Shown: positions 7,934-15,987 of the stretch, one piece after another
Layout: each line of letters begins with the position of its first letter
Position numbering within the stretch: position 1 is the stretch's first letter
Assembly (NCBI GenBank): GCA_034440455.1
Contig: JAWXCB010000115.1
Span: 1 to 26,654, forward strand
Direction: 5' to 3'
Source: JAWXCB01 sp034440455
GTDB lineage: Bacteria > Bacteroidota > Bacteroidia > Chitinophagales > CAIOSU01
Length of the DNA stretch: 26,654 nt
Notes under the pieces: model-generated
Seen by the model: the letters and a program-made list of their open reading frames with translations, nothing else
What the model was told of the DNA's origin: nothing
Database searches by the model: none
Program-made: the position numbers and the translations under genes

Positions 7934-8923
7934 ATGTCCTCTTCAAAAAATATTTCCGCGAATCAGAATCAAGAGGTGATTGAGAAAGCAACGCTGATGG
8001 CACAAAAAGCCCTCTCCGCAATAGCGCGATTGAACGAGGAAGTTGAAACAGATTATGTCATTGATTTTCTGCGCGGCTCGAAATCGGAAAAAATAAGGGA
8101 GCTGCACAAACAAATAAAAACATTTGGAGCGGGGGTTGACAGCAGCAGGCAGGAGTGGCTCAACCATATCCGCGATTTAATTTCTTATGGATATTTGAAG
8201 CCGGATTCCGTTGGACGACCAATCTTAAAGCTGACAGAAAAAAGCTGGAAGGTTTTACGCGGAGAAGAAAAAGTTTTGCTTGCTACAAAAGCTGTGGACG
8301 AGCCAAAAGTTGATACAAAGGGTAGGGGAGAGGTAGTCTATGAACCTGACCTTTTGGAAGAATTAATAAAACTCAGAAAATACTTCTCAAAGAAAGAAGA
8401 CACGCCTGCTTATATGATTCTCAGTGACATGACGCTGCATGAACTCGCAGCCTATCTGCCGCAGACGAAAGAAGAAATCACGGAAATAACGGGGTTTGGT
8501 GACGCGAAGGTTTCAAAGTATGCGTCCCGATTTTTGTATGTAATCAAAGAGTATTGCGAAATAAATTATCTCCCATCGCGCATGGAGTTGAAGAACACAA
8601 AGCAAAAATGGCAAAGCGATAATGGAGATACAGATACCAAAGTGCAATCACTCGAACTGTTTCGCCAGGGAATCCCCGTTTCTGAAATTGCGCGTATGCG
8701 CGACCTTCCGGCAGAAACCATTGAAGGGCATCTTACGCATTTCATTCCCTCAGGCGAAGTGTTCCTCACGGATTTGGTTGCCGCTGAAAAAATTCCCCTC
8801 ATTAAAGAAGCAATCCGCAAGATGGGAGGAAATGCATTGCAACAAATAAAAGAAATGCTTGGCGAGAGCTACAGCTATGGGGAAATCAGGGCTGTGATGA
8901 GCGTGATGCGCAGGCATAAATAG
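7934..8923 (+). CDS. Stand-alone RecQ C-terminal protein (RQC-HRDC-HTH, no helicase domain)
   Basis: The 329-residue product aligns by eye with the C-terminal half of RecQ DNA helicases. Residues about 14-105 resemble the RQC winged helix (AQKALSAIARL, YVIDFLRGSKSEKI, FGAG, WLNHIRDLISYGYL). Residues about 140-215 form an HRDC domain (PAYMILSDMTLHELAAYLPQ, ITGFGDAKVSKYASRFL). Residues about 235-325 match the RecQ-type C-terminal helix-turn-helix (LFRQGIPVSEIARMRDLPAETI). The two RecA-like motor domains and the zinc-binding cysteines are missing, and the sequence just upstream is the PAP2_C gene, not the rest of recQ. The frame is intact over 330 codons with conserved-looking motifs, arguing for a functional DNA-binding protein rather than fresh decay. 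TACATTTG at 7919-7926 is a possible -7 element, but no matching -33 element is visible. An assembly join cannot be excluded. Confidence 0.75.
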   Translation: MSSSKNISANQNQEVIEKATLMAQKALSAIARLNEEVETDYVIDFLRGSKSEKIRELHKQIKTFGAGVDSSRQEWLNHIRDLISYGYLKPDSVGRPILKLTEKSWKVLRGEEKVLLATKAVDEPKVDTKGRGEVVYEPDLLEELIKLRKYFSKKEDTPAYMILSDMTLHELAAYLPQTKEEITEITGFGDAKVSKYASRFLYVIKEYCEINYLPSRMELKNTKQKWQSDNGDTDTKVQSLELFRQGIPVSEIARMRDLPAETIEGHLTHFIPSGEVFLTDLVAAEKIPLIKEAIRKMGGNALQQIKEMLGESYSYGEIRAVMSVMRRHK

Positions 8924-8949
8924 AAAGTATTTTAGTGAGGGCGAAAATT

Positions 8950-8966
8950 TGATAATTTAATTATCA
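8950..8966. promoter_or_regulatory. Palindrome upstream of the Bro-N remnant, possible operator
   Basis: TGATAATT-T-AATTATCA is a perfect 8-bp dyad about one base, located 21 bp before the ATG of the Bro-N remnant. Its position fits an operator or a residual regulatory site; AT-rich palindromes also arise by chance. Confidence 0.35.
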
Positions 8967-8987
8967 GAAACTCATAAATATTCAACC

Positions 8988-9232
8988 ATGGGCAATATAA
9001 AATTATTTGAGAGCAAAAAGGTAAGAACGCACCGGGACAGTGAGAAAGAGCAATGGTTCTTTTCAGTGATTGATGTAACTGAGATTTTAACTGGTAGTTC
9101 TATCCCCAAACGATATTGGAGTGATTTAAAAAAGAAGCTAATAAAGGAAGGAAGTCAGTTGTACGAAAAATCGTACAACTGAAATTTGAAGCTTCCGATG
9201 GCAAAATGTACGCAACCGAATTAACCGAATGA
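8988..9232 (+). pseudogene. Bro-N/antirepressor-like gene remnant, frameshifted and truncated
   Basis: The first 64 codons (MGNIKLFESKKVRTHRDSEK, FFSVIDVTEILT, YWSDLKKKLIKEGSQLYEK) match the start of Bro-N domain proteins found in phage antirepressors and their chromosomal relatives. The frame then ends at TGA 9180-9182. A shift at the run of A residues at 9166-9170 (reading one more A) restores family-like sequence, IVQLKFEASDGKMYATELTE, until a second stop at 9230-9232, after which no similarity continues. Full-length relatives are much longer. The deletion of one A from a homopolymer in the loop of a perfect hairpin (9155-9182) explains the break. Whether the 64-residue product is made is unknown. 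Probably a decayed phage or mobile-element gene. Confidence 0.7.
9155..9182. repeat. Perfect 12-bp hairpin at the Bro-N frameshift
   Basis: TCAGTTGTACGA, loop AAAA, TCGTACAACTGA: all 12 base pairs match. The 3' arm ends exactly with the TGA stop codon of the truncated frame, and the A-tract where the frameshift lies forms the loop. It is not followed by a T-tract, so it does not look like an intrinsic terminator. Confidence 0.7.
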
Positions 9233-9359
9233 CAACGTATTTTCTCTAAGAGTAAACACGTAGAAGAATATTCTACACACTTTTCCACATTTTAAGACAA
9301 CTTGTTGATGTCCACTTCCTTGTGGTGTTAAATCTCGTTAAACTTTTTTTCCCGTTTTG
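9183..9359. other. Non-coding stretch upstream of the actA promoter
   Basis: After the tail of the Bro-N remnant (to 9232) I see no gene. A small dyad GTAGAA/TTCTAC lies near 9259-9275. The sequence is AT-rich and leads into the actA promoter. Confidence 0.5.
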
Positions 9360-9390
9360 TTTGCGGAATAAACTTCGCGTGGTAGATTTG
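9360..9390 (+). promoter_or_regulatory. Promoter of the act-cox cluster (Bacteroidota type)
   Basis: TTTG at 9360-9363 and TAGATTTG at 9383-9390 are separated by 19 bp, exactly the layout of the atpD promoter. Transcription should begin near 9397, giving a leader of about 45 nt before the actA ATG at 9444. This is the only clear promoter found for the 15-kb cluster. Confidence 0.75.
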
Positions 9391-9443
9391 CAACGATTTT
9401 TTGACACGCTTGTGACAAACTCATCCCTAACGACAACAACCCG

Positions 9444-10826
9444 ATGGATTTAAGGAAGTTTTCCTTTGCTGCTTTTCTTCTCTTATTCTTATTGATTTTT
9501 AATTTTTCTGCTGTTGCCGAAGATGCCGCTGCAACGCCCGAGACGCCCAGCGAAGCCGTGCAGAGTGGTGAAAAAATATTCAAGGCAAACTGCGCAAGTT
9601 GCCACAAGGTAGCTTCTAAAATGGTGGGTCCCGCTTTGGTGGGCGCAGAGAAACGCTGGATTGCAGCAGGTGACTATAATGGCATCAGCGGCAGAGATTG
9701 GTTGACAAAATGGATTAAGAATTCACAGGAAGTTATAAAGGAAGGCTATCCCTACGCAAACAAAATCTACAACGAGTATAACAAGTCGCTGATGACGGCT
9801 TTCACCACCCTCACCGATGAGGATGTGACGAATGTGCTGGCTTATGTAGAGTATGCAGCAGTAGCAACTAAGCCGGATGTAAAAGTAACTCCGGTTCCTA
9901 CAGGTCCGGATTACACGCTTTATATTCTCTACGCACTCTTAGGAATTTTGCTTGTCCTCGTAATTGGCTTGGGCAGTTTCATCGGCAAACTTGGGGTGAA
10001 GGTGTTGGAAAGAGAAGGGTTGCCAATTCCGGTTCCCGTGCCGTTTTACCGCGATAAAAAATTAATTACCACCGTGATGCTCGTGATTCTGATTGGCATC
10101 GGCTATGCTGCCGTCAATCAGGCGATTGACCTCGGTCGTCAGCAGGGATATGCTCCCGAACAGCCAATTAAATATTCCCACGCGTTACACGCAGGCTTAA
10201 ACCAGATTAATTGCCAATACTGTCACGCTGCTGCGCCAAAGAGCAAACACGCAAACATTCCTTCCATGAATGTGTGTATGAATTGCCACAAGGGAATTCA
10301 GTCGGGTGATGTGAATGGCAAGTATGGTAGAAAAGAAATCGCTAAGATTTATGCTTCTATTGGTTTCGACCCGAACACGCTCAGCTATATCAAAGATTAC
10401 AGCAAAATGGAAAAAGCGGATGCGGATAAACTCTTTACTGAATGGTTGCAGGGTGATGAAAAAAGCAAACCAACGCCTGCTGAAATTGCGGATGTGCTCC
10501 AGTTTGTAAATAAGCCGATTGAATGGGTGCGCATCCACAATCTGCCTGACCATGTTTACTTCAATCACTCGCAGCACGTAACTGTTGCAGGGCTTGAGTG
10601 CCAAACCTGCCACGGTCCGATTCAGGAAATGGAAACAGTTTATCAGTTTGCTCCTTTGTCAATGGGCTGGTGCATCAATTGCCACAGAACGAACGAAGTG
10701 AATTTTGCAGGAAATAAATTTTACGAAGATTATCAGCAGTTGCATGAAAGTTTGAAGAGCGGAAAGATTGATAAAGTAACTGTTGAAACGATTGGCGGCA
10801 CCGAGTGTCAGAAGTGTCATTATTGA
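9444..10826 (+). CDS. actA: Alternative complex III subunit ActA, cytochrome c domain fused to pentaheme cytochrome
   Basis: Heme-carrying subunit of ACIII, which passes electrons from the ActB Fe-S clusters towards cytochrome c or the oxidase in the periplasm. The 460-residue protein has a signal peptide or anchor at 1-25. A monoheme cytochrome c domain follows (CASCH from residue 50), then membrane segments near 153-180 and 208-232, and a five-heme cytochrome region with CxxCH motifs starting at 257, 278, 386, 410 and 455. That makes six c-type heme sites, one more than the pentaheme ActA described in Rhodothermus; the extra N-terminal cytochrome domain appears to be a Bacteroidota feature. 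The last CxxCH is followed by a single Tyr and the stop. The gene begins about 45 bp after a strong promoter and leads the cluster. Confidence 0.93.
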   Translation: MDLRKFSFAAFLLLFLLIFNFSAVAEDAAATPETPSEAVQSGEKIFKANCASCHKVASKMVGPALVGAEKRWIAAGDYNGISGRDWLTKWIKNSQEVIKEGYPYANKIYNEYNKSLMTAFTTLTDEDVTNVLAYVEYAAVATKPDVKVTPVPTGPDYTLYILYALLGILLVLVIGLGSFIGKLGVKVLEREGLPIPVPVPFYRDKKLITTVMLVILIGIGYAAVNQAIDLGRQQGYAPEQPIKYSHALHAGLNQINCQYCHAAAPKSKHANIPSMNVCMNCHKGIQSGDVNGKYGRKEIAKIYASIGFDPNTLSYIKDYSKMEKADADKLFTEWLQGDEKSKPTPAEIADVLQFVNKPIEWVRIHNLPDHVYFNHSQHVTVAGLECQTCHGPIQEMETVYQFAPLSMGWCINCHRTNEVNFAGNKFYEDYQQLHESLKSGKIDKVTVETIGGTECQKCHY

Positions 10827-10831
10827 TTTGA

Positions 10832-10893
10832 AAGTCCCCCCTTGAGTGTTTGCAAAGAGGGGTTGCGAAAGCAACGAGCGTGAGGCAGGGGGA
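10832..10893. repeat. REP-like structured element between actA and actB
   Basis: TCCCCC at 10835-10840 pairs with GGGGGA at 10888-10893, enclosing GTTGC-GAAA-GCAAC at 10862-10875, a 5-bp stem with a GNRA tetraloop, plus a further CCCCTT/AGAGGGG pairing. Elements beginning AAAGTCCCCCCTT and ending AGGGGGA recall dispersed Bacteroidota intergenic repeats. In the mRNA this would form a branched structure just after the actA stop, which could influence processing or relative expression of actA and actB. Confidence 0.6.
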
Positions 10894-10935
10894 TGATAAT
10901 TTTTTAGTTCAGGTTTAAAGTTTAAAGCAATTCAA

Positions 10936-13900
10936 ATGGCTGAAATGAAGTACTGGAAGGGGTTGGAGGAAAAGGAAATCAATTCCGTTCCTCTGCAATC
11001 GGAAGAATTTTCTGAAAGTCTTCCGGTGGTCAGCGAATTAGGAAACAAAATCGAAACGCTTGCATCGAGCAGGCGCGATTTTTTGAAGGTGATGGGCTTC
11101 AGCGTAACAGCGGCTACCGTTGCAGCGAGTTGCGAAATGCCCGTAAGGAAATCGATTCCTTACATTGTGAAGCCCGATGAAATAATTCCGGGCGTTGCGA
11201 ATTACTACGCATCTACTTATGCCGAAGGCGGTGACTATTGCAGCGTGTTGGTGAAAACGAGAGAAGGTCGCCCGATTAAAATTGAAGGAAACAAGCTTTC
11301 AAAAATTACCAAAGGTGGAACAAGCGCATTGGCGCAGGCTTCCATACTTGGTTTGTATGATAACTATCGTCTGACGAAGGCAGTGGCGAATGGCGAAGAA
11401 ACAACTTGGAAGAAAGCAGACGAAGCGATTATCGCAGAGTTGGAAGCGATACAGGCGGCAGGCGGAAAAATCCGTATCGTTTCTTCTACGCTATTAAGTC
11501 CTTCCACCAAGCAGGCGATAAAAGATTTCATCGCAAAATATCCAAGCGCGAAGCACGTAACGTATGATGCGGTTTCCTGTACAGGAATCCTGAAAGCAAA
11601 CGAAGCGACTTTTGGTAAAAAAGTAATCCCCGGTTATCGTTTTGATAATACAGATTTGATTGTGAGCGTAGGCGCAGATTTCCTCGGCTCCTGGATTTCG
11701 CCTGTGGAATATGCCGCGCAATATGGCGCGAAAAGAAAACTGTCGAAAGAAACGAAAACGATGAACCGCCACATTCAGGTGGAATCAACGCTTTCGCTTG
11801 CAGGCAGCAATGCCGACAAACGCATTTTGGTAAAGCCTTCACACGAAGCAGTTGCGCTGACACACATCTATAATGTGCTCGCTTCAAAATCAGGCGCGGC
11901 AACTGTTTCACTTTCTGGCTTAGATGAAACTGCAAAAACAGAACTGACGAAAGTTGCAGATGAGTTGCTTGCAGCAAAAGGAAAATCATTAGTAGTAAGC
12001 GGCTCGAATGATGTGAACGTGCAGTTGGTTGTCAATGCAATCAATATTCTTCTTGGCAATTACGGAACCACGATTGATTTGAGCGCTTATTCTAATCAGC
12101 GCCAGGGCGATGATGCAGAGATGGATGCGTTGGTAAGCGAACTTGGTTCAGGCGATGCGCTCATCGTGTTTGATTCAAATCCTGTTTACTCTTACGCGAA
12201 AAAAGATGCGTTTAAATCAGCATTGGAAAAAGTGAAACTCTCTGTTTCATTAAATCCAAAGCCTGACGAAACGACTGTGTTGTGCAAATACTCCTGCCCG
12301 AATCATCATTACTTGGAAGCATGGAATGATGCCGAGCCAAAGAATGGTTCATTCAGCATCACGCAGCCTACTATTGCGCCTTTGTTCAAGACGCGCAGCG
12401 CGGCTGAAAGTTTTTTGAAGTGGGCTGGCATTGATACTCCGTATTACGATTACATCAGAAATTATTGGAGCCAGAATATTTTCTCCAAGCAAACACACTT
12501 TGCTTCATTTGATATGCTGTGGGACAGAACCGTGCATGACGGAGTGCTTGATACGCAGGTAGCGGCAGAAACATGGACTCCCGCAGCGATTGATATTTCA
12601 GCAGCCGTAGCAGCGATTGCAAAAAATGCAGGAGCGGCAGATGCAGTAGAGTTAGTGGTGTATGAAAAGATTGCTATCCGCGATGGAAAATTTGCAGACA
12701 ATCCCTGGTTGCAGGAAGTGCCAGACCCGATTTCAAAAATCACGTGGGACAATTACGTTTGTGTTTCCAAGAAAATGGCGGAACGCCTTGGCTTAAAACA
12801 GGCGCTTTCTAAAATCAATACAAGTTCGGGAACAGAAACCGATTTAGTGAAGGTAGCTGCGAATGGCTACGAGATTACATTGCCTGTGATTGTTCAGCCC
12901 GGCACTGCGGATTATACGCTTGCAATCGCATTGGGCTATGGAAGAGAGGTGGCGAGCAAAACAAAAGCAGTGGGACAAAATGCGTTTCCGTTTTTGCAGG
13001 CAAACGGAGGTTCTTATTCCACTGTTATAGCAGGCGCAACGATTGAATTGGTTGCAGGTTCTTACAAAGTCGCGCAAACGCAGATGCACCACTCCATCCA
13101 GACTCCGATGGAAAAAGTGGGCAAGCAGATGGAAAGAAGAATTATAAAAGAAACTACGCTTGCCGAATACAGTGCGAACCCTTACGCGGGCAATGAAGAC
13201 CGCAAAGAAATTCAAGAGCATTTAAAGACACTTTACCCTGACCATGAAAAGTTGAAGAGAGGCAATCAATGGGAAATGACCATTGACCTTAGTTCCTGCA
13301 TTGGCTGCAATGCCTGCGTTGTTGCTTGCACTGTGGAAAACAATGTACCCGTTGTCGGAAAAGATGAAGTGGTGCGTGCGCGTGAAATGCACTGGTTGAG
13401 AATTGACCGCTATTTTTCAGGAAGCGATGAAAACCCTTCAGTGGTGTTTCAGCCGATGCTTTGCCAGCATTGCGATAATGCTCCGTGTGAAAATGTTTGT
13501 CCTGTTGCGGCAACAAACCACAGCAGCGATGGCTTGAATCAAATGGCTTACAATCGTTGCATTGGCACACGCTATTGCGCAAACAACTGTCCGTTTAAAG
13601 TGAGAAGGTTCAACTGGTTTGATTATTTGGGCGCTGATAGTTTCCGTAAAGAAACCATCTTCAATAACGAACATGATGTAACTGAAATGTCGGAAGATTT
13701 AACCCGCATGGTGTTGAATCCCGATGTAACGGTGCGCTCAAGAGGCGTGATGGAAAAGTGTTCATTCTGCGTGCAGCGCATTCAGGAAGGAAAATTGAAA
13801 GCGAAAAAAGCAGGACGCGGTTTGCAGGATGCCGATATTACGGTGGCGTGTCAAACTGCCTGCCCGACCCATGCGATTTCATTCGGTGACATCAATAATA

Positions 13901-14025
13901 AGGAAAGTGAAGTTTATAAAATAGCGAATGATGAACGCGGGTTCAAAGTGCTGGAAGAATTGCATGTGCTGCCTTCTATCACTTACCTTACAAAAGTGAG
14001 AAATACTGAAAAAAGCGAAGCTTAA
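10936..14025 (+). CDS. actB: Alternative complex III subunit ActB, molybdopterin oxidoreductase-like/Fe-S protein with extended Tat signal
   Basis: Large 1029-residue ACIII subunit that carries the Fe-S electron wire on the periplasmic side. An N-terminal region with YWKGLEE (6-12) and a late twin-arginine motif RRDFLK (46-51) is the extended Tat-translocation type known from Bacteroidota molybdopterin/Fe-S proteins; AASC with C66 could be a lipobox. Residues about 75-760 resemble molybdopterin oxidoreductases, although ActB is known to lack the cofactor. The C-terminal domain has CIGCNACVVAC (from 788), CQHCDNAPCENVC, CIGTRYCANNC and a CSFC...CQTAC group. In CIGTRYC a Thr replaces one cluster cysteine, the pattern expected for one [3Fe-4S] among three [4Fe-4S] clusters. 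The ATG at 10936 is the only start that keeps the YWKGLEE region. actC follows 10 bp later. Confidence 0.95.
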   Translation: MAEMKYWKGLEEKEINSVPLQSEEFSESLPVVSELGNKIETLASSRRDFLKVMGFSVTAATVAASCEMPVRKSIPYIVKPDEIIPGVANYYASTYAEGGDYCSVLVKTREGRPIKIEGNKLSKITKGGTSALAQASILGLYDNYRLTKAVANGEETTWKKADEAIIAELEAIQAAGGKIRIVSSTLLSPSTKQAIKDFIAKYPSAKHVTYDAVSCTGILKANEATFGKKVIPGYRFDNTDLIVSVGADFLGSWISPVEYAAQYGAKRKLSKETKTMNRHIQVESTLSLAGSNADKRILVKPSHEAVALTHIYNVLASKSGAATVSLSGLDETAKTELTKVADELLAAKGKSLVVSGSNDVNVQLVVNAINILLGNYGTTIDLSAYSNQRQGDDAEMDALVSELGSGDALIVFDSNPVYSYAKKDAFKSALEKVKLSVSLNPKPDETTVLCKYSCPNHHYLEAWNDAEPKNGSFSITQPTIAPLFKTRSAAESFLKWAGIDTPYYDYIRNYWSQNIFSKQTHFASFDMLWDRTVHDGVLDTQVAAETWTPAAIDISAAVAAIAKNAGAADAVELVVYEKIAIRDGKFADNPWLQEVPDPISKITWDNYVCVSKKMAERLGLKQALSKINTSSGTETDLVKVAANGYEITLPVIVQPGTADYTLAIALGYGREVASKTKAVGQNAFPFLQANGGSYSTVIAGATIELVAGSYKVAQTQMHHSIQTPMEKVGKQMERRIIKETTLAEYSANPYAGNEDRKEIQEHLKTLYPDHEKLKRGNQWEMTIDLSSCIGCNACVVACTVENNVPVVGKDEVVRAREMHWLRIDRYFSGSDENPSVVFQPMLCQHCDNAPCENVCPVAATNHSSDGLNQMAYNRCIGTRYCANNCPFKVRRFNWFDYLGADSFRKETIFNNEHDVTEMSEDLTRMVLNPDVTVRSRGVMEKCSFCVQRIQEGKLKAKKAGRGLQDADITVACQTACPTHAISFGDINNKESEVYKIANDERGFKVLEELHVLPSITYLTKVRNTEKSEA

Positions 14026-14035
14026 ATAACAGACG

Positions 14036-15439
14036 ATGAGCGCCTACGAATCACAAATAAGAGAACCTCTCGTAACAGGGAGCAAGGACTATCATCAAAT
14101 CACGAAAGACATCGTCCGCTCCACGGAAAGTGTTCCTCCGCTTATTTGGTTTTTGATAACCGGGTTTACTGCAACAGTAATGACGATTGGCTTTATCGCA
14201 ATCGGCTACACCGTGTGGATGGGCATCGGAGCATGGGGACTGAACAAAACAGTAGGTTGGGCATGGGACATCACCAACTTCGTGTGGTGGATTGGTATCG
14301 GTCACGCAGGCACGCTTATCTCCGCAATTCTTTTGATTTTCCGTCAGCGTTGGAGAACAGGCATTAACCGCTCTGCGGAAGCGATGACAATTTTCGCGGT
14401 AATGTGCGCGGGATTATTTCCTGCTATTCACATGGGCAGACCGTGGCTTGCGTTTTTTATTTTCCCTTATCCGAACACACGCGGTCCATTGTGGGTGAAC
14501 TTTACTTCACCGCTCTTGTGGGACGTGTTTGCAATCTCGACTTACTTCACCGTTTCATTATTATTCTGGTATTCCGGTTTGCTTCCTGACTTTGCTACCA
14601 TCCGCGACCAGGCGAAAGGCAAAATCAGAAAAATGATTTACAACAAACTGAGTTTCGGATGGACAGGCTCTGCAAAACACTGGCAGCGTTTTGAATCGTT
14701 GTCACTTGTGCTTGCAGGTCTTGCAACTCCACTCGTATTGTCAGTACACACAATCGTATCATTTGACTTTGCTACTTCAGTAATTCCCGGCTGGCACACT
14801 ACGATTTTCCCGCCTTACTTCGTTGCGGGCGCAATCTTTTCAGGATTTGCAATGGTACTCACGCTGATGATTATCACGCGCAAGGCGCTGAAGGTTGAAG
14901 ACTATATTACCATCAACCACATTGAGTCCATGAATAAGATTATTATTCTCACGGGTTCGATTGTAGGCGTGGCGTATCTCACGGAGCTATTTATGGCGTG
15001 GTACTCCGGTTTCCCTTATGAGCAATACGCTTTTTACAACCGCGCACTCGGACCTTACTGGTGGGCTTACTGGATTATGATGACCTGCAACGTGATTTCA
15101 CCGCAGCTTTTCTGGTTTAAGAAATTGAGAAGAAGCATCTATTTCACATTCGTGATGTCTATCATCATCAATATAGGAATGTGGTTTGAGCGCTTTGTGA
15201 TTATTGTAACTTCCCTGCACCGCGATTACTTGCCATCAAGCTGGGTTTATTATAGCCCCACAATTGTGGAAATGGGAATTTATCTGGGAACATTGGGATT
15301 ATTCTTTACGCTGTTTCTTTTGTTTGCAAGAGCGTTTCCGGTAGTGGCAATTGCGGAAGTGAAAGCGATTTTGAAAACATCAGGAGATAAACAAAAGCGC
15401 GAACAGCATGAGCCTGTTGCGAATGGACATCATCATTGA
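14036..15439 (+). CDS. actC: Alternative complex III subunit ActC, NrfD-like quinol-binding membrane protein
   Basis: Integral membrane subunit of ACIII of the NrfD/PsrC type, with quinol oxidation expected at its periplasmic side next to the ActB clusters. The 467-residue protein has about ten hydrophobic segments. Conserved-looking stretches include FVWWIGIGHAGTLISAILL, MCAGLFPAIHMGRPW and GWHTTIFPPYFVAGAIFSGF, all typical of ActC. It has a soluble N-terminal arm (MSAYESQIREPLV) and a charged tail ending NGHHH. The related ActF is encoded further down the cluster. The gene starts 10 bp after actB and ends 15 bp before the actD ATG, fitting one transcript. Confidence 0.95.
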   Translation: MSAYESQIREPLVTGSKDYHQITKDIVRSTESVPPLIWFLITGFTATVMTIGFIAIGYTVWMGIGAWGLNKTVGWAWDITNFVWWIGIGHAGTLISAILLIFRQRWRTGINRSAEAMTIFAVMCAGLFPAIHMGRPWLAFFIFPYPNTRGPLWVNFTSPLLWDVFAISTYFTVSLLFWYSGLLPDFATIRDQAKGKIRKMIYNKLSFGWTGSAKHWQRFESLSLVLAGLATPLVLSVHTIVSFDFATSVIPGWHTTIFPPYFVAGAIFSGFAMVLTLMIITRKALKVEDYITINHIESMNKIIILTGSIVGVAYLTELFMAWYSGFPYEQYAFYNRALGPYWWAYWIMMTCNVISPQLFWFKKLRRSIYFTFVMSIIINIGMWFERFVIIVTSLHRDYLPSSWVYYSPTIVEMGIYLGTLGLFFTLFLLFARAFPVVAIAEVKAILKTSGDKQKREQHEPVANGHHH

Positions 15440-15454
15440 TAATTTTTGACTGAG

Positions 15455-15970
15455 ATGGATAAATACATAGTTGGCTTGTTTGATGACGATGAGGTGCTGC
15501 TGAAAGCAGTGGCTGCCGTCAGGAAAGCGGGCGTGAAAATTCACGATGTGCTGACGCCTTTCCCTGTTCACGGTCTTGACACCGCGATGGGCATCAAAGA
15601 ATCAAGGCTGCACACGGTTGGCTTCATTGCAGGCGCCATCGGTTGCATTTCTGCAATTTCATTTATCGTTTGGACAAACACGGTAAGCTACCCGCTGAAT
15701 ATTGGTGGTAAGCCTTTCGCAGCTATTCCTTCTTATATTCCGGTTACGTTTGAAATAACAGTGCTTTCCGCTTCTATCACGATGGTGGTTTCTTTTTTTG
15801 TGCGCAGCGGACTTTCAATTTTTAAAGAGCCGCGCATTTTTGATGAGCGCACTACGGACAATCGTTTTGCAATGATTTTTGATTTGAAAGATGTGGATGC
15901 AGGCAAAGTGAAAGAAGTATTGAAGCAAACCGGAGCGGTGGAAGTGAACGAGAAAAATTTTGAATCATGA
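15455..15970 (+). CDS. actD: Alternative complex III subunit ActD (DUF3341)
   Basis: Small ACIII membrane subunit of the DUF3341 family; it has no cofactor motifs and probably stabilises the ActC/ActF membrane part. The 171-residue product has a soluble N-terminal domain (MDKYIVGLFDDDEVLLKAV, with VLTPFPVHGLDTAMGI), two membrane segments near 50-72 and 92-116, and a C-terminal cytoplasmic domain with RFAMIFDLKDVDAGKVKEVL. A TTG at 15446 would add three residues, but the ATG at 15455 gives the usual MDKY-like start. The order actC-actD-actE is the canonical one. Confidence 0.92.
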   Translation: MDKYIVGLFDDDEVLLKAVAAVRKAGVKIHDVLTPFPVHGLDTAMGIKESRLHTVGFIAGAIGCISAISFIVWTNTVSYPLNIGGKPFAAIPSYIPVTFEITVLSASITMVVSFFVRSGLSIFKEPRIFDERTTDNRFAMIFDLKDVDAGKVKEVLKQTGAVEVNEKNFES

Positions 15971-15987
15971 TTGGAGTTTATAGTTTG

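Noticed and set aside
9155..9182. Hairpin at the Bro-N break as an intrinsic terminator
   Set aside because: The stem is perfect but not GC-rich and is followed by GAAATTTGAAG on the plus strand, not a T-tract.
11528..11989. 153-codon open frame on the minus strand opposite actB
   Set aside because: Antisense to a well-supported ActB region, with no recognisable motif or start context.
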